Shown: positions 22,840-34,138, counted from the first letter of the stretch. The stretch: 64,000 nt of DNA from Hyperoodon ampullatus (GCA_949752795.1 OX457061.1:11241492-11305491); one strand, 5' to 3'. The notes: a model not told the origin generated them from the letters alone. Numbers and translations: made by a program.

Positions 22840-23010
22840 AAGGCTGTGGCATCAGACGCATCTGGGTTGCAAGCTGTGTGACCTTAGGAAATTCACTTCA
22901 TCTCTCGAGTCCCGGTTTCTTCATCTATAAAACCAGGATACTGATCTTACCTTGAGTTGGGGTAAGGTGAAATAACACATATAAATCGATGGAAGTTCGC
23001 TATTATTTCA
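22840..23010 (+). mobile_element. MIR SINE
   Basis: AAGCTGTGTGACCTTAGGAA, then TTTCTTCATCTATAAAACC and a matching 3' part. It stands nearly back-to-back with the opposite-strand MIR just upstream. Confidence 0.8.
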
Positions 23011-23059
23011 TCACTGACAGCGTTCCTGCCTCCCGTCTCCTCTCCTGGGTCCCGCCCAG

Positions 23060-23575
23060 CAGGCTGAGTAATCTTTCTAAAATGCCATCTTGATCCCATT
23101 ATTCCTTGATTAAAACCTTCCACATCTCTCCAAGGCTCCTCATTGCTTCAAGATACAATCCTCTCCCTTTACCCTGGAATTCAAGTGCTCCCTGCTCTGG
23201 CCTCTGATGTTCTTTCCCCAAATCCTCTCCTCCCCCAGCCCCTCCTGATCTGGACTCTCCCTCTCACGTCCCACGCTTCATCCCCCCGCCTTTTCCCTTA
23301 CGTGCCAGACTCCTCACGCCCCTCCCTCTGCACAGCCTGTTCCAGCCTCCCCAGAACACATTTCCCCTCCATATTCTCTTGGCACTCTCTGGCTCAGACC
23401 TCAAGACTCAAGTTGAAGTTCACCACCTCTGTGGCTCCCTTTCTTTTCCTGGGTGAATTGGCCAACACTTTCCCCTCCACCCAGCCTTGTAACGCCTTTA
23501 TTGTTACTCTTGCCATGTCTTATGGACTTGTGGTTTCTGTCTCTGCTACTAGAATATAAGCTCTTTGAGGCAGAG
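23060..23575 (+). mobile_element. L2 LINE 3' region
   Basis: Follows the L2 consensus order: 'AAAACCTTCCACATCTC', 'CTCTGGCCTCTGATG', pyrimidine-rich middle, and 'CTAGAATATAAGCTCTTTGA' at the end. The 138-codon frame here is a relic without function. Confidence 0.75.
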
Positions 23576-24435
23576 ACCGTATGCAGATGAAGCATGCCTG
23601 GCTTGAGGTTGGGAGTCCCAAGTGGCCCTAATCCCAGGGTTCCGACCAGGCTTTCCATCTGTTTCCCTGGGGAGACAGAGAAGCACCTGCCCAGGGAGGA
23701 TGCTCTGGCACCAAGGGTTAGGAGTGCCCCTCATTGGAAGACAGCTTTGGAGGGATGTGCCTAGCTCACAATGATCCCTTTCTCCCCAAACTTTTCTCCC
23801 ACCAGAGGCAGACTTGGACATAGCTGATTAGACTACAGGTGGTGGCCCCAAATGGTCCGATCTCAGCCCAGAATCACATTCAAAGACACAAGAAGCAGCC
23901 ATCCAATTGGATATTAGGAATTCCAGCCTGTACCTGAATTTCAAGAACATTAAAGGGGATCCAGGTTAGAGCTCACACTGCAGCTTCTCACCAACCCCTC
24001 TGTTCGCCCCAGTCTCTCACACTGCCTTTTCCACACCCAGTCCCCATGACGCCCCCTCCAGTTTCCTTCTCCTTCTTCTCCCTTCCTCCCAGTTCTTTAT
24101 CATGTACATCAACTCAGCCTCTTGCCTCTCCTTCCTTCTCTCTGTTCCTGTCTCCTATATCCATTCTTCTGACTCTTCATGACTCAAGATCTGGGAACCA
24201 GGTTGGCAAATGGTGGATGGAGGGCAGGGGCAGGGGATGTAATGCACTTGACACTGGCACATTAATAAATACTGTCCCCAACATGTACACCAGAGACCAG
24301 GCATATTAGGGCCTGGCACTTCCTTCTATTATTCTCTTATTCCTGATACAAGTCTCACATGTGGTTTGAATAGTATTACCGTATTTATCCTCAGGACTCA
24401 CCGCAAGCCTGTATCACCTGTCTTTTCCCACACGC
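23576..24435. other. Unassigned DNA with a pyrimidine-rich block
   Basis: No gene. 24040-24190 is C/T-rich on this strand. A 'GGATGTAATGCACTTGACAC' type stretch near 24235 may be more repeat debris. Confidence 0.35.
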
Positions 24436-24439
24436 TGTC

Positions 24440-24652
24440 AGTCTTTTATAGTTCAAAGCCCTTTTACATTCACTGTTTCCCTAGAACTCCATGGTAACCC
24501 AATGAGGGTGCTACTAGTATTGTCCCCATTTTACAGATGGAAAACTAAAGTTCACAGACACTAAATCACCTGCCCAAGGTGCCACCGGCAGAATTTGAAC
24601 CCAGGCCTTCCTGAGTCCAGGGTAGAGCTCTTCAACACTGCTTTCCACTGTC
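24440..24652 (-). mobile_element. MIR SINE
   Basis: CCCCATTTTACAGATGGAAA and AATTTGAACCCAGGCC mark a minus-strand MIR. Confidence 0.8.
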
Positions 24653-24704
24653 TTTTAAATGAAATCCTCTCAACAGCTGATGCTGAGACCACCATCTTTA
24701 TATT

Positions 24705-24905
24705 AAGATACACACACATGCACAATCACACCCACCCACATGGAAATGCACCCAGGTTTACACACACATACACTCCAACGTGAAAAATGACTTGCAGACA
24801 CCCACTGGTGCATACATACACAGAACCCCACAGGGGTGAGGACACACACTTGGGTACACATGTCCGCATGCAAATGTACAGTCTCAGGCAACACACGTAT
24901 ATGCA
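24705..24905. repeat. CA-rich degenerate tract
   Basis: Many short ACACAC/CACATG runs broken by substitutions. A decayed CA microsatellite. Confidence 0.8.
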
Positions 24906-26320
24906 CCACTAGAAAGTTTCATTAGTATGGACGAGAGCGGGGCCAACCCCCCAGCTCCCCCTGTGGTCCTGTATCGCCTTTGATCACCCGCAGATCCCCC
25001 AGTGCCATGGCCCGCCCTGCCTGAGCCCCTCCACACCATCTTCCTCCTGTACGTTCTTTGTGCCACTTCCTGAACTCAGCTCTGTCACCAGACTCTGCTG
25101 GGACCTTGTTATTTTTACAGCTGCAGGGAGCAAACCCTTAGAGAGAAGGGAAGGCTTTGCTAAGAGGTCGGGTGCCTAAGGCTCTGAGTCTCTGCCAGCC
25201 TAGCCCCACGGGGCAAAGTTTCCCCAGCTCAGCTGAGATGAGGCTATGGTCAACCTGGACCAGCTCCAGTGTCTGCCACAGGGACCTTCCGTGGCAAGCT
25301 GGCTCAGTGCTCCTGCCAACTCTCCCCTCAGGGCTGGGGACACCCTGGGTTGGCTCTGGGCCTGGAAAGGTCCCTAGACCAGCAGCCAGGGGAAGGGGAT
25401 TCTGCATCGGTGAGGGTGGAGGCAGATCCCTGGAGTCTCCCTGATTCATTTCCCCTTTGAGGGCAGAGAGCTTCAGGGCTCTGTCCATTTGTGTGGATCA
25501 GAGAAACTGCAGGGTGGTTCGTAGGACTAAGGGGCCCACCCAGGAGCCTGGAGGGGGGCAAGCTATTTCTGGGTGGGGATCTTTACAAGAGGGAAGGAGA
25601 GAGTGGGGGAGAAGGAGAGGGAGAGACTTGGGGCTTGGGGACAAAAGGAGGGAAGCAGAGTGTGTCTTATCATGGGTGGAGTCTCCTGTTGGATGCAGAG
25701 CCCAGGGAAGACCACCTCCTGAAGACACTTTCATCTTGCCACCTCGCACCCACCTCCATGACCCCTCACCCATCAGCCTGCCGAGACAGTAGAATGACTT
25801 TTTGGATTCATATTGATAACTTCTATTCCACTCAGGGCAATCAGTTTAGCCAAAGTGACATCCTTCCTAGCAGCCTGACGTCTGGCTGGAAAGACCCTCC
25901 CAGGGTCCCTTCCTTGCTCTCCCACCTCTGAGACACACACGCAGCCTCCTGGGTCCCAGAGCCTCTGCCAAGAGTTGTCTACAAAGTTGGACACCTCTGA
26001 GTCCTTGGCTGTCAAGGAGCGGCTCCCAGGACAGCCTGTGGGCACCTTTTCGGGCCCAGGGCCTGGGAGAGGTCTCTGAGAGCTCCCCCAATACACCCAC
26101 CCTCTCTCTGCTGCAGAGAGGGAATGTTGCTGATTTCGGTGTAGAGACCTCATTATTTCGTTTTCCAGACCAGAAAGCCCCACACGTGGAGCCAATTCCC
26201 CATCCTGACAAAGGGCTAATGCCAGCCAGAATTGGGAAATTTGCTGAATACCCACTGGACACCACTGTTTCCATCACAGGGTTAATTAGTCCCCAGGAGC
26301 CTCAGCCAAGGGAGGCTGCT
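24906..26320. other. Unassigned GC-rich DNA
   Basis: Looks single-copy with CpG sites scarce. Overlapping frames of 90-160 codons occur on both strands (for example 25773-26255 minus and 25491-25931 plus). None shows a domain or supporting splice context, so no gene is called. Confidence 0.35.
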
Positions 26321-26324
26321 TGGG

Positions 26325-26480
26325 CTGGGAGTCCAGAGACCAGATGCTAAGTCTGCATCTGCTAGTGACTATCTGGGTGAGCTTCATTAGACAAGCCCCT
26401 TTTCTTCTCTGGGCTTCAGTTTTACCATCTGCAAAATGAGCAAGTGAACCTGGAACCCAAAGTCTTTTCCAACTGACTGG
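26325..26480 (+). mobile_element. MIR SINE
   Basis: GACCAGATGCTAAGTCTGCA, TGGGCTTCAGTTTTACCATC and TGCAAAATGAGC match a plus-strand MIR core. The TGACATTC array begins directly after it. Confidence 0.65.
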
Positions 26481-26487
26481 AACTTTC

Positions 26488-26834
26488 CATGACATTCTGT
26501 GATGCTGACATTCTGTGATGCTGACATTCTGTAACAGCCTACCACAGTCTAGGAGATCTAGGATGACGTTCTAAGTCATTCCATGACATTTACAGCCATC
26601 TACAGCATTCTAAGATGACATTGGAAGGCAGTCCTTGACATCCGATGACATTTACAACCATCTACAGCATTCCATGACACCTTTTGACATTTACAACAAT
26701 TTATGACATTTACAAGAATTCACGATATCCTGTGACATTCTTTGACATTCCAGAGCATTTTACGACATTCCTTGACATTCAGCAGCACTCTATGGCATTC
26801 TAGCCACGATATTCTGTGACATTATGTGACACCC
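26488..26834 (+). repeat. TGACATTC-based degenerate array
   Basis: GACATT(C/T) recurs about 15 times with spacings of roughly 8-30 bases. It starts as two exact 16-bp units GACATTCTGTGATGCT (from 26491). A higher-order unit appears twice 62 bases apart (26583-26610 and 26645-26672, 2 mismatches). No open reading structure is preserved. Confidence 0.85.
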
Positions 26835-27259
26835 TAAATTTATATCATGTGGGTTTTTCTCTCTTCCAAGGGGTCTCCCTGACATAGCCAGAGAGACCGT
26901 ATCTCCCCTCAAGACCCTCCTCAATTTTCCTCCTGCCCAAGATGCATGACCCCTGTGTGGTCAGAGGTCCTTGAACTGGGGCCTATAGAGCCAACTGGCC
27001 ATTCCAGAATCCTGATCTGGGCTTTGGGGTTGCAGGGGACAATCTCTCCAGCAACAGTCATCTCCTCAGGGCGTTTTGCTCCCAAAGAAATCTTTCTCCC
27101 ATCCCCCGCTGCCACCAGAATATTCCAACTAATGACCCCTTCCTTCAGGATAAGAGAGTCTCTTTGGCACAGTATTAAGCTTAAGCGTATAATAGCAGAT
27201 ATTTTAAAAACTTTGACCTATGGGAATGGCAATTTTATATGGTTCTACCTAACGGAGCT
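26835..27259. other. Unassigned intergenic DNA
   Basis: No gene or recognised repeat. A 123-codon frame (26946-27317) runs into a MIR and is not credible. Confidence 0.35.
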
Positions 27260-27261
27260 GA

Positions 27262-27455
27262 AAGGATGTGGGAATCAGACAGCCCCAGGGACAAATATCA
27301 GCGCTGCTATTTCTTAGCTGTGAAACTTTGGGCAACCTCATGTGACCTCACTTTCCTCATCCATAATTGGAGATAACAACTTCTTATTTAAGGGGTTGGT
27401 AGAGGATTCAATGAAATAATGCAGGTACAGAGTAAGGTCAAAGATCTGCACAGCA
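27262..27455 (+). mobile_element. MIR SINE
   Basis: TCTTAGCTGTGAAACTTTGG, CACTTTCCTCATCCATAATT and TTCAATGAAATAATGCAGGT follow MIR order. Confidence 0.8.
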
Positions 27456-27544
27456 TAAGAAGGCCTTGAAAACCTTCCTTCTCCTTTTTTCCTTCCCCTA
27501 GAACAAGAGTAAAATAGCTCACGCATGAGACGGCACAAGTTGAA

Positions 27545-27690
27545 AAAGAGAACCCAGGCTTTGGTCTTGGTCCAGCTACCTCCCCACTGTGTACTCCTGG
27601 GGTCTTTTCTGTGGACCTCAGTTTTCTCATCTGTTAAATGGGGTGGGAGACACTCAGATCAACTTGAGAACCTTCTGGCTCTGATGGTCT
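27545..27690 (+). mobile_element. MIR SINE fragment
   Basis: GACCTCAGTTTTCTCATCTG then TTAAATGGGGTGGGAGA. The 5' part is weaker. Confidence 0.65.
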
Positions 27691-28220
27691 AGGCTTCTCT
27701 GGGGAGGGGAGGGTGACAGAACAGGGAATCCTGAAGTCTGGTGGGGTAAGCATGGGTAGCAGTGGGTCACCATAGTCTGTGAGGACAGGACACTGCAAAG
27801 TGGGAGAAGCAGGTCAGACCTGAAAAGTGCTTCTTTCTAACCATTGTGAGATTACAGTCTTGGTTATAATGCTGCTTCTCCACAGCGTTCTAGGAGAACG
27901 GCCCCAAGATCTCTGGCTGACTGGATGGACAGGTACCTCACCCGGTGAGCGGTACCGTCTCCAGCCCTCCAGGCCCCGAGGAGTGGGAACGACTCCGGCT
28001 GGTGTGCAAACCTTAAGAGACTGCGCCCCCTGGTGGCCAGGCGCTGTCGTTGCAGTACAGGGCTCCCAGTCCGGGGAGGTGACACTCGCTGACCAGTGCC
28101 TTGGTTTTGGCAAATTTCTTTCCAAGAGAATACTGGTAGCAGGGCTTGGAAAGAGGGTGACCCAAGTTGGGGCAAGCCTATAGGGCGGAAGGCTAGTAAG
28201 GACCCTTAAGTAACCTCTTC
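27691..28220. other. Unassigned GC-rich DNA
   Basis: No gene supported. CpG sites cluster mildly at 27890-28080 but do not form an island. Confidence 0.35.
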
Positions 28221-28221
28221 A

Positions 28222-28320
28222 ACAGCACCTACTGTGTGCCAGGCAGCACGTTGGGCTCTCCAGCCCAGTGTTGAAAGTGAGGCATTGCTCTTCGAGGAGC
28301 TCACAGCTCAGCAGGCTGAG
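28222..28320 (-). mobile_element. L2 3'-end fragment
   Basis: 'GCACCTACTGTGTGCCAGGC' and 'GAGGAGCTCACAGCTCAGCA' are the reverse complement of the L2 3' end. Confidence 0.6.
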
Positions 28321-28321
28321 G

Positions 28322-28470
28322 ACCTACTATGTGCCCAGTTCTTATCTCCTGGACTCCTCACAACACTCCTGGGAGGTGAGAATGATCGTTCCCATTTTAC
28401 AGGTGAGGAAACCTAGGTCCAAGGCCACACAGCTCTAAGGGGCAGAGCTGGGATTCATTCTGAGGTCTGG
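28322..28470 (-). mobile_element. MIR SINE
   Basis: CCTACTATGTGCCCAGTTCT, CATTTTACAGGTGAGGAAAC and AAGGCCACACAGC show a minus MIR. Confidence 0.75.
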
Positions 28471-28499
28471 ATGATCCCCAAGCCGCCTATCGCATGACG

Positions 28500-29110
28500 T
28501 TTATGTAGTAGGAAGAGCCCACGCGCTGCCAGGCAAGCGACTCATCCCAGGTAGCCTCCTTCGGGAAATGGGGCCCGTGAGGTGCCTGGGGGTTCCACAG
28601 GGGGGAGGGAGTGTCCTGATGCCCACGCCCTGTGCCCAGTGGGACCTCCTCGCACAAGTGGGATGCCCCCCAGAGCCCGGGCATTGTTCTCATTGTCTCG
28701 GCCCTCGCTTTGTCTCAGGAACCTCCCGGGCTGGCTCCTCCCCTGGCGGAGATGGGGGCCAGCTGCCTGGAGAGCCGGGCCGCACCGGCTGCCCGCTGCC
28801 GCTCATTAGAGTCCTCACAAATGCCTCTCTCACGGGACTCCCCACCCCAGGGTCGGAGGGAGTTTGACACGAATCTACAAATAGCCGCTGTTTTGTTCCT
28901 TTGTTGGAAGGGAGGGGCAGGCAGAGGGGCTCCAGCTCCCCTTAATAACCTGCCCACGAAGAACAAAGCCTTTTCTCTGCATCCGCTCTGCTTCCGCAGC
29001 AGCGCCCGGGCCTCCTCAGCCCACTGAGATGGAGCCTGAATAGTGGTCCTGCTGGCGGAGGCAGGGCCTGGGTCCAGGCCTCCGAGCCGGAAGACCCAGG
29101 CCCCAGCCTG
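28500..29110. promoter_or_regulatory. Candidate regulatory element (CpG-retaining)
   Basis: GC-rich, no recognised repeat, and more CpG than its surroundings. 28863-28990 holds an AT-containing stretch with SOX-like motifs (CTTTGTTGG, GAACAAAG). Overlapping frames (28632-29027 plus, 28715-29293 minus) look like by-products of composition. This is inference: a weak enhancer or a decayed CpG island are both possible. Confidence 0.3.
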
Positions 29111-29164
29111 GCCTGCGGCAGTGCCCAAGGTGTAGTGAGGCCTGTGGGCGGGGCTCCGCGGAGG

Positions 29165-29500
29165 GAGGGGTCTGCCTGTGTCCCCTGACATCGTGTGTGA
29201 TGTCACACCACGCGGCGCAACGGATGGAGTATGGGACTGCAAATCCTTGTGTGTGACTGTTTGTGGGCAGGTGACTGTGGGGTTTTGTGTCACTGAGCTG
29301 GGGACACTGCGTGGCTGTGTGCAGATGACACCATGAGTGAGTGAGCCTCACTACACACAGGTGACGCATCGTTGGTGTGTGTTGGTTTGACACGGGGTGA
29401 TGGGGCTGACTCTACAGGTGACACTGTGTGTGACTCTGTATTGCTGACCCTGGAGGTGGGGCTAACTGTGCAGGTGACATCGCAAGTGGCATTGGGGAAA
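29165..29500 (+). repeat. TG-rich degenerate tract
   Basis: GTGTGTGAC, GGTGACTGTG, GGTGACACTG and GGTGACATC recur every 20-50 bases, so this is more than a decayed (TG)n. Best read as a degenerate minisatellite around CAGGTGAC. Confidence 0.6.
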
Positions 29501-29842
29501 AACAACTGGGCCAGAGGTAAACACACCACACTTCTGCTGAAGCTTGTCCAGGGGAAAAGGGGGAAGAGTGGGACTTGGGAAGTGGTTAGGAGGGTCCCAG
29601 CTTCATCTGCAACGTTTGGGTTCATTTCTCGAAGGAAGAACATATGCATGTATTACTGTCTAATTTTAAAAAGATTTGAAGCAGATGTGACCAAAAAGTT
29701 ATTTGTTATTAATCTAGGTGGTATAATTCTGAGTGATTATTGTACTGTTCTTTGGGTTTTTCTGAATTTTTAACCTCTCAAAATCATTAAAAGCAATACA
29801 TGCTCATGCTGGAGTTTGTTATACACAAAAGTTAACACTGAC
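29501..29842. other. Unassigned DNA, partly old LINE-like
   Basis: Becomes AT-rich after 29640. 'TCATTAAAAGCAATACATGC' resembles old LINE 3' text, but I cannot assign it safely. Confidence 0.3.
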
Positions 29843-29972
29843 TTCATGTCAGGCACTGTGCTACATGCTTTACATAGATTATCTCATTGAATATTTACTA
29901 CAGTCCTGGAGGGAGGTACTCTTAGCATCCCCCATTTTATAGATGGGGAAACTGAGGCTCAGAGGCCCTCTG
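29843..29972 (-). mobile_element. MIR SINE
   Basis: GTCAGGCACTGTGCTACATG, CATTTTATAGATGGGGAAAC and TGAGGCTCAGAGG mark a minus MIR. Confidence 0.8.
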
Positions 29973-30083
29973 GCAGGTCTGCCAGCTCTCACCTCAACTT
30001 CCACGCCACATGGGATTTCAGGAAAGTTCAGAATCTCCCTCTGCTGGAGAACCCTGCCACTAAGAGGATGAGGCCTGTGTCCC

Positions 30084-30520
30084 ATGTATTAGTTACCTGT
30101 GCTGCATAAAATACCATCCCCAAATGTAGTGGCTTAAAATAACAGTAATCATTTAATATCTCTCATGGTTTCTCTGAGTCAGGAATTTAGAGGTGGCTTG
30201 ACTGGGCAGTTCTGGCTGAATGACTCCTGAGATTTCAGTAAGATGTTGGAGGGCTGCAGAATTTTGACTGGGGCTGAGGATCCCCTTCCAAGTTGGCTCA
30301 CTCACATTTCTAACAAGCTGGCGAGGGCTGTGTTGCTGTCTATGTGGGCCCCTCCATGGGGCAACCTGAGCTTCCTCACAGCATGGTGACTGGGATCCAA
30401 GCGTGAGCATCCCAGGAGAATCAGGCAGAAGCTGTGTCATCTCTTATGACTTGGTCTTGAAGTCACATAACATCACTTCCACAGTATTCTATTGGCCACG
30501 GGGGTCAGGTCTGATTCAGT
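30084..30520 (-). mobile_element. MLT1-type (ERVL-MaLR) LTR
   Basis: TGTATTAGTTACCTGTGCTG, 'GTGGCTTAAAATAACAG' and 'ACTTCCACAGTATTCTATTG' are in the order of the reverse complement of an MLT1 LTR. Confidence 0.65.
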
Positions 30521-30603
30521 GTCAGGAAGGACTGTCAGGAACTGTGCAGGGTCTGAGATTTTACCCTACTTACAAGCTAAGAATCTAGCCTGCTCCTGCT
30601 TCT

Positions 30604-30813
30604 TTTTTTTTTTTTTTTTTTTTGCGGTACGTGGGCCTCTCACTGCTGTGGCCTCTCCCGTTGCGGAGCACAGGCTCCGGACACGCAGGCTCAGCGGCCA
30701 TGGCTCACGGGCCCAGCCGCTCCGCGGCATCGGAGATCTTCCCGGACCGGGGCACGAACCCGTGTCCCCTGCATCGGCAGACGGACTCTCAACTACTGCG
30801 CCACCAGGGAAGC
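30604..30813 (-). mobile_element. CHR-type SINE
   Basis: Minus-strand copy beginning with a T-tract then GCGGTACGTGGGCCTCTC and ending CCACCAGGGAAG. The 15-bp TSD CCTGCTCCTGCTTCT at 30589-30603 and 30814-30828 (1 mismatch) flanks it. Confidence 0.93.
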
Positions 30814-30829
30814 CCTGCTCCTGTTTCTT

Positions 30830-31188
30830 GATTGCTGGCAGAAGACATGAGGCTCCTGGGTCAGACTCAGAGGACAATTTATTACAACAATAGCAGTAGC
30901 CAGAGAATCAGCATTTTTTTTCACCCAATGCCCAGTTCCCACAGATCTACATGAAGAGGGCTAGAAATCACCTGCACACACAGTGGGTTGTATTGTAGGT
31001 GTGGACTCTGAGCTGAGGAAACCCAGGTCTTCTGTAATGGGCAGTAGCATGCCTGCCCTTTGCCATAGAGGGAGATATTTCTTCCTCTGTCTTCCAAGGA
31101 AGTTTGCCACACAAATATCCTTGACAAGAGACCCCAGAACAAACGACAGTCAGTGCCTTGCTCACAAGTCATATAAAATGTGAGAACT
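30830..31188. other. Unassigned intergenic DNA
   Basis: No gene or named repeat supported. Confidence 0.35.
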
Positions 31189-31190
31189 CT

Positions 31191-31582
31191 GTCTTAGTTT
31201 GGGCTGCCATAGCACAGTACCACAGACTGAGAGATGTAAACAACAGAAGTTTATTTCTCACAGTTCCAGAGACTAGAAAGTCCATGGTCAAGGTGTTGGC
31301 CAGTTTGGTTCCTTTTGAGAGTTCTTTTCTTGGCTTGTAGATGGCCACCTTCTCACTGTGTCCTCACATGGCAGAGAGACAGACAGATAGAGACACAGAG
31401 AGAAACAGAATGAGATCTCTTATAAGAGATCTCTATAAGGCCACCAGTCCTATGGGATTAGGGTTCCACCCTTATGACTTTGGCTAACCTTAATCCTTAT
31501 CTCCCTATCTCCACATACAGTCACATTGTGGGTTAGGGATCTAACATATGAATTTTGGAGGGACACAATTCAGTCCATAGCA
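31191..31582 (-). mobile_element. MLT1-type (ERVL-MaLR) LTR
   Basis: GTCTTAGTTTGGGCTGCCAT, 'AAGTTTATTTCTCACAGTTC', 'TGTGTCCTCACATGGCAGAG', and the end 'ACACAATTCAGTCCATAGCA' are the complete reverse-complement order of MLT1. It contains a 22-bp palindrome at 31412-31433. Confidence 0.85.
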
Positions 31583-32055
31583 AGCTCCAGGAGAGTTGGT
31601 CCCACCAGGGACTAGCCAAGAAGGGGACCATGAGGGTCATCTCAGAGGCTGTGTACCACAGCCCATGTTTTGAGGTGGCATCCTCAGATGATCTCTTCCT
31701 GAGGCGAAAATGGGGAGTGGAGGCCATAGCCTCTTTGTTATTAATTATAGCATCCTTTCACTTACCCCCTTAACCCACTGCCATCCCTCCTCTAAACCAG
31801 GCCCCAAAAGGTGGAAACTGGGGCCCTCTTGTCTCCCTGCCTCATTGCCTTCCTGCCTTTCTCTCTCTGCTCTATCTTTGGGGTAGGATTTCCCCAATGT
31901 CACCTCCTCCTTCCCAACTCTAACCACATGGCTAAATTTTTAATTGATAAATAGGAACTACAGGTAGTTGACTATCATCTAGCTACAAAATCCTATTTTT
32001 GAATGTCTGACGTTGAACGTACCTTTCTCTTTTTACTTCTTCTCTAATGTTCCCA
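31583..32055. other. Unassigned intergenic DNA
   Basis: No supported gene. 31790-31920 is pyrimidine-rich. Repeat debris is possible. Confidence 0.35.
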
Positions 32056-32059
32056 ATTC

Positions 32060-33010
32060 CCCCCAGGCCAATGGATGTTCCCTGAGCAACTATTGCAAAG
32101 ACCAGAATTTTATTTTTAAAGTACATTAATAATTTTCAAACTATTAAGCCCATTTACACACAGAATTGTTCAGAGGCACAAGTAGAATTATCTAACACAT
32201 ATTGTTGTAAATTTTGCTTTTCATATTAGAAAACATATTAGAGATTCTATATCAGTAATATACATCTACTGTATTCTTTTTTGATAGTGCTATAGTATTC
32301 CAGAGTTGTAGATATACCACAATTTATTCAACCATAATTCTTCTGAAGGACATTTAAGTTGTTTCAAATATTTTTGTATTACTGGCAATGCTGTAGGGAA
32401 TAACCTGATCCTTGCATGCATGTGCTAGTAATTTTGTAGGATAAATTTTTACAGTGGAATTGCTGGCAGGTAGAATATACATACTTTTCATTTTGATAGA
32501 TATTACTAAATTGCCCCCTTAATTAATTACAATTAATGTAAAATTAATTGACATTCCCTCTAACAGCATATGAATGTGCTCATTTCCCCACCCCACTCCA
32601 TCACTGAATAACACCAGTTTTTTAGTTTAGTAAATCTGTTGGGCAAAAATGGTTTCCTCACATGTTTTAATTTTCATTGTTACTAATGAGCTCAAGTTTT
32701 CTTCATCTATTTACTGACCATTTGTAATATTTCTTTCTGAAATACTTGACCATATATCTAGCCCATTTTACTATTGGATTGCTGTTGTTTTCTTATTTGT
32801 TTGTGGGAACTCTTTATATATTGTAGATATTACTCTTTGTCTACAATTTAAATTACAGATACTTATTCCCAGTCAATTTATTTGTCTTTTAAATTACTTT
32901 GGTGCCTTTCACTGCATAAAGTATTTTATTTTTGTGAAGTTGGATCTGCTTATCATTTTCTTTATAACTCCTGGGTTTCATGTCTTTCTTGCACAAGTCT
33001 TTTATGGAGT
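32060..33010 (-). mobile_element. Ancient L1 (3' region), inverted
   Basis: Reads as an inverted L1 ORF2 end: 'GATATACCACAATTTATTCA', 'GGACATTTAAGTTGTTTC', 'TTGCCCCC', 'TTGTGGGAACTCTTTATATA' and 'TTTTGTGAAGTTGGATCTGC' occur in the right order. No usable frame survives. Confidence 0.75.
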
Positions 33011-33504
33011 AAAGATATTAACCCTTTCAGTAAGAAGGGGTCTTGCTCTCTGAATGTTGTCTGATGCTGCACCTGATTTGAGGTCCTGAGACTGCAGCCA
33101 AAGGAAGTCACCTCCCCCCAGCCTGGCATGGGGGAGGGGGCATCCCAGAGGGTAGCGATGGAGGCACTGAGGGCCCCCAGTGATGTTTGTTGAACAAAAC
33201 AAGCTGAACTCTTGGGAGCTGGTCCCTTTGGAAGGGCATGGCTTCTTAAGAGGCCCCAAGGGGGACCCTGGGAGGAGCCACTTGTTGATCCTCAGCTACC
33301 TGGGAAACTGCAGGAGGAGCCCGTGCCTGCCACTGTCAGGCCTCCTTCCCGTTGTGGCTCTGCCAGCCCACATTCATAGCCACTCACAGTCATTCCCACT
33401 CCAAAACACCAAACACAGATGACATACACACGGCCATGCAGAAACACAATAAAAAATGCATACGTGTATACCCACATGGGCATCCATGCCACTCCCAGCC
33501 AGAG
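33011..33504. other. Unassigned DNA with short CA-rich block
   Basis: GC-rich to 33360, then ACACAC/CACATG-rich until about 33485. No gene supported. Confidence 0.4.
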
Positions 33505-33800
33505 GAACTTTTCTAAAATGTAAATCAAATCATTTTCCTCTCTTGCTTAAGATCCTTCAAAGGCTCTCCCACACCCCACGCCAGATAAAGTCCCAACTCA
33601 GCCTCTTCTTGCACCATCTGGTCCCTGACCCCATTCCCAGCCTCAAGGCTCACCAGCTGCCCCCCTGCCCCATCCCATGCTCCCAGTTCTCTAGGTGTGC
33701 CAAGCCCTCTCCTTCCCCTGGGCCTCTGCACGTGCTGTTCTCTCTGCTTAAAAGCCTTTACCCCAATACTTCATCTACTGACTCCTCCCAAACTAGAGCT
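33505..33800 (+). mobile_element. L2 LINE 3' region
   Basis: 'TTGCTTAAGATCCTTCAAAG', 'GATAAAGTCCCAACTCAGCC', 'CTCTGCACGTGCTGTTCTCT' follow the L2 ORF2 3' consensus. Confidence 0.75.
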
Positions 33801-33920
33801 TCTCAAACTAACTGTGGGGTGCAACCAAGCTGGGTTTTTTTTTTTCACTTTCCATCCCATGATGGAGAGACGTTTTTGTAGAATACAATAAAATAAGTTA
33901 CTTAAAAAAACTTAAAAACA

Positions 33921-34138
33921 GGGCTTCCTGGATGGCGCAGTGGTTGGGAGTCCCCCTGCCGATGCAGGGGACACGGGTTTTTGCCCCGGTCCGGGAGGAT
34001 CCTGCATGCCGCGGAGCGGCTGGGCCCGTGAGCCATGGCCGCTGAGCCTGCGCGTCCGGAGCCTGTGCTCCGCAACGGGAGAGGCCTCAGCAGTGAGAGG
34101 CCCACGTACCGCCAAAACAAAACAAAACAAAACAAAAC
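33921..34138 (+). mobile_element. CHR-type SINE with AAAAC tail
   Basis: The head lacks a few C's (GGGCTTCCTGGATGGCG). The tail is a neat (AAAAC)n at 34113-34140. The TSD AAAAAACTTAAAAACA recurs with 1 mismatch at 34139-34154. Confidence 0.92.

Noticed and set aside
26488..26834. Coding repeat protein
   Set aside because: The units are not multiples of three and stops occur in all frames.
28715..29293. 192-codon minus frame
   Set aside because: Lies in GC-rich DNA and runs into the TG-rich repeat; no conserved-looking domain.
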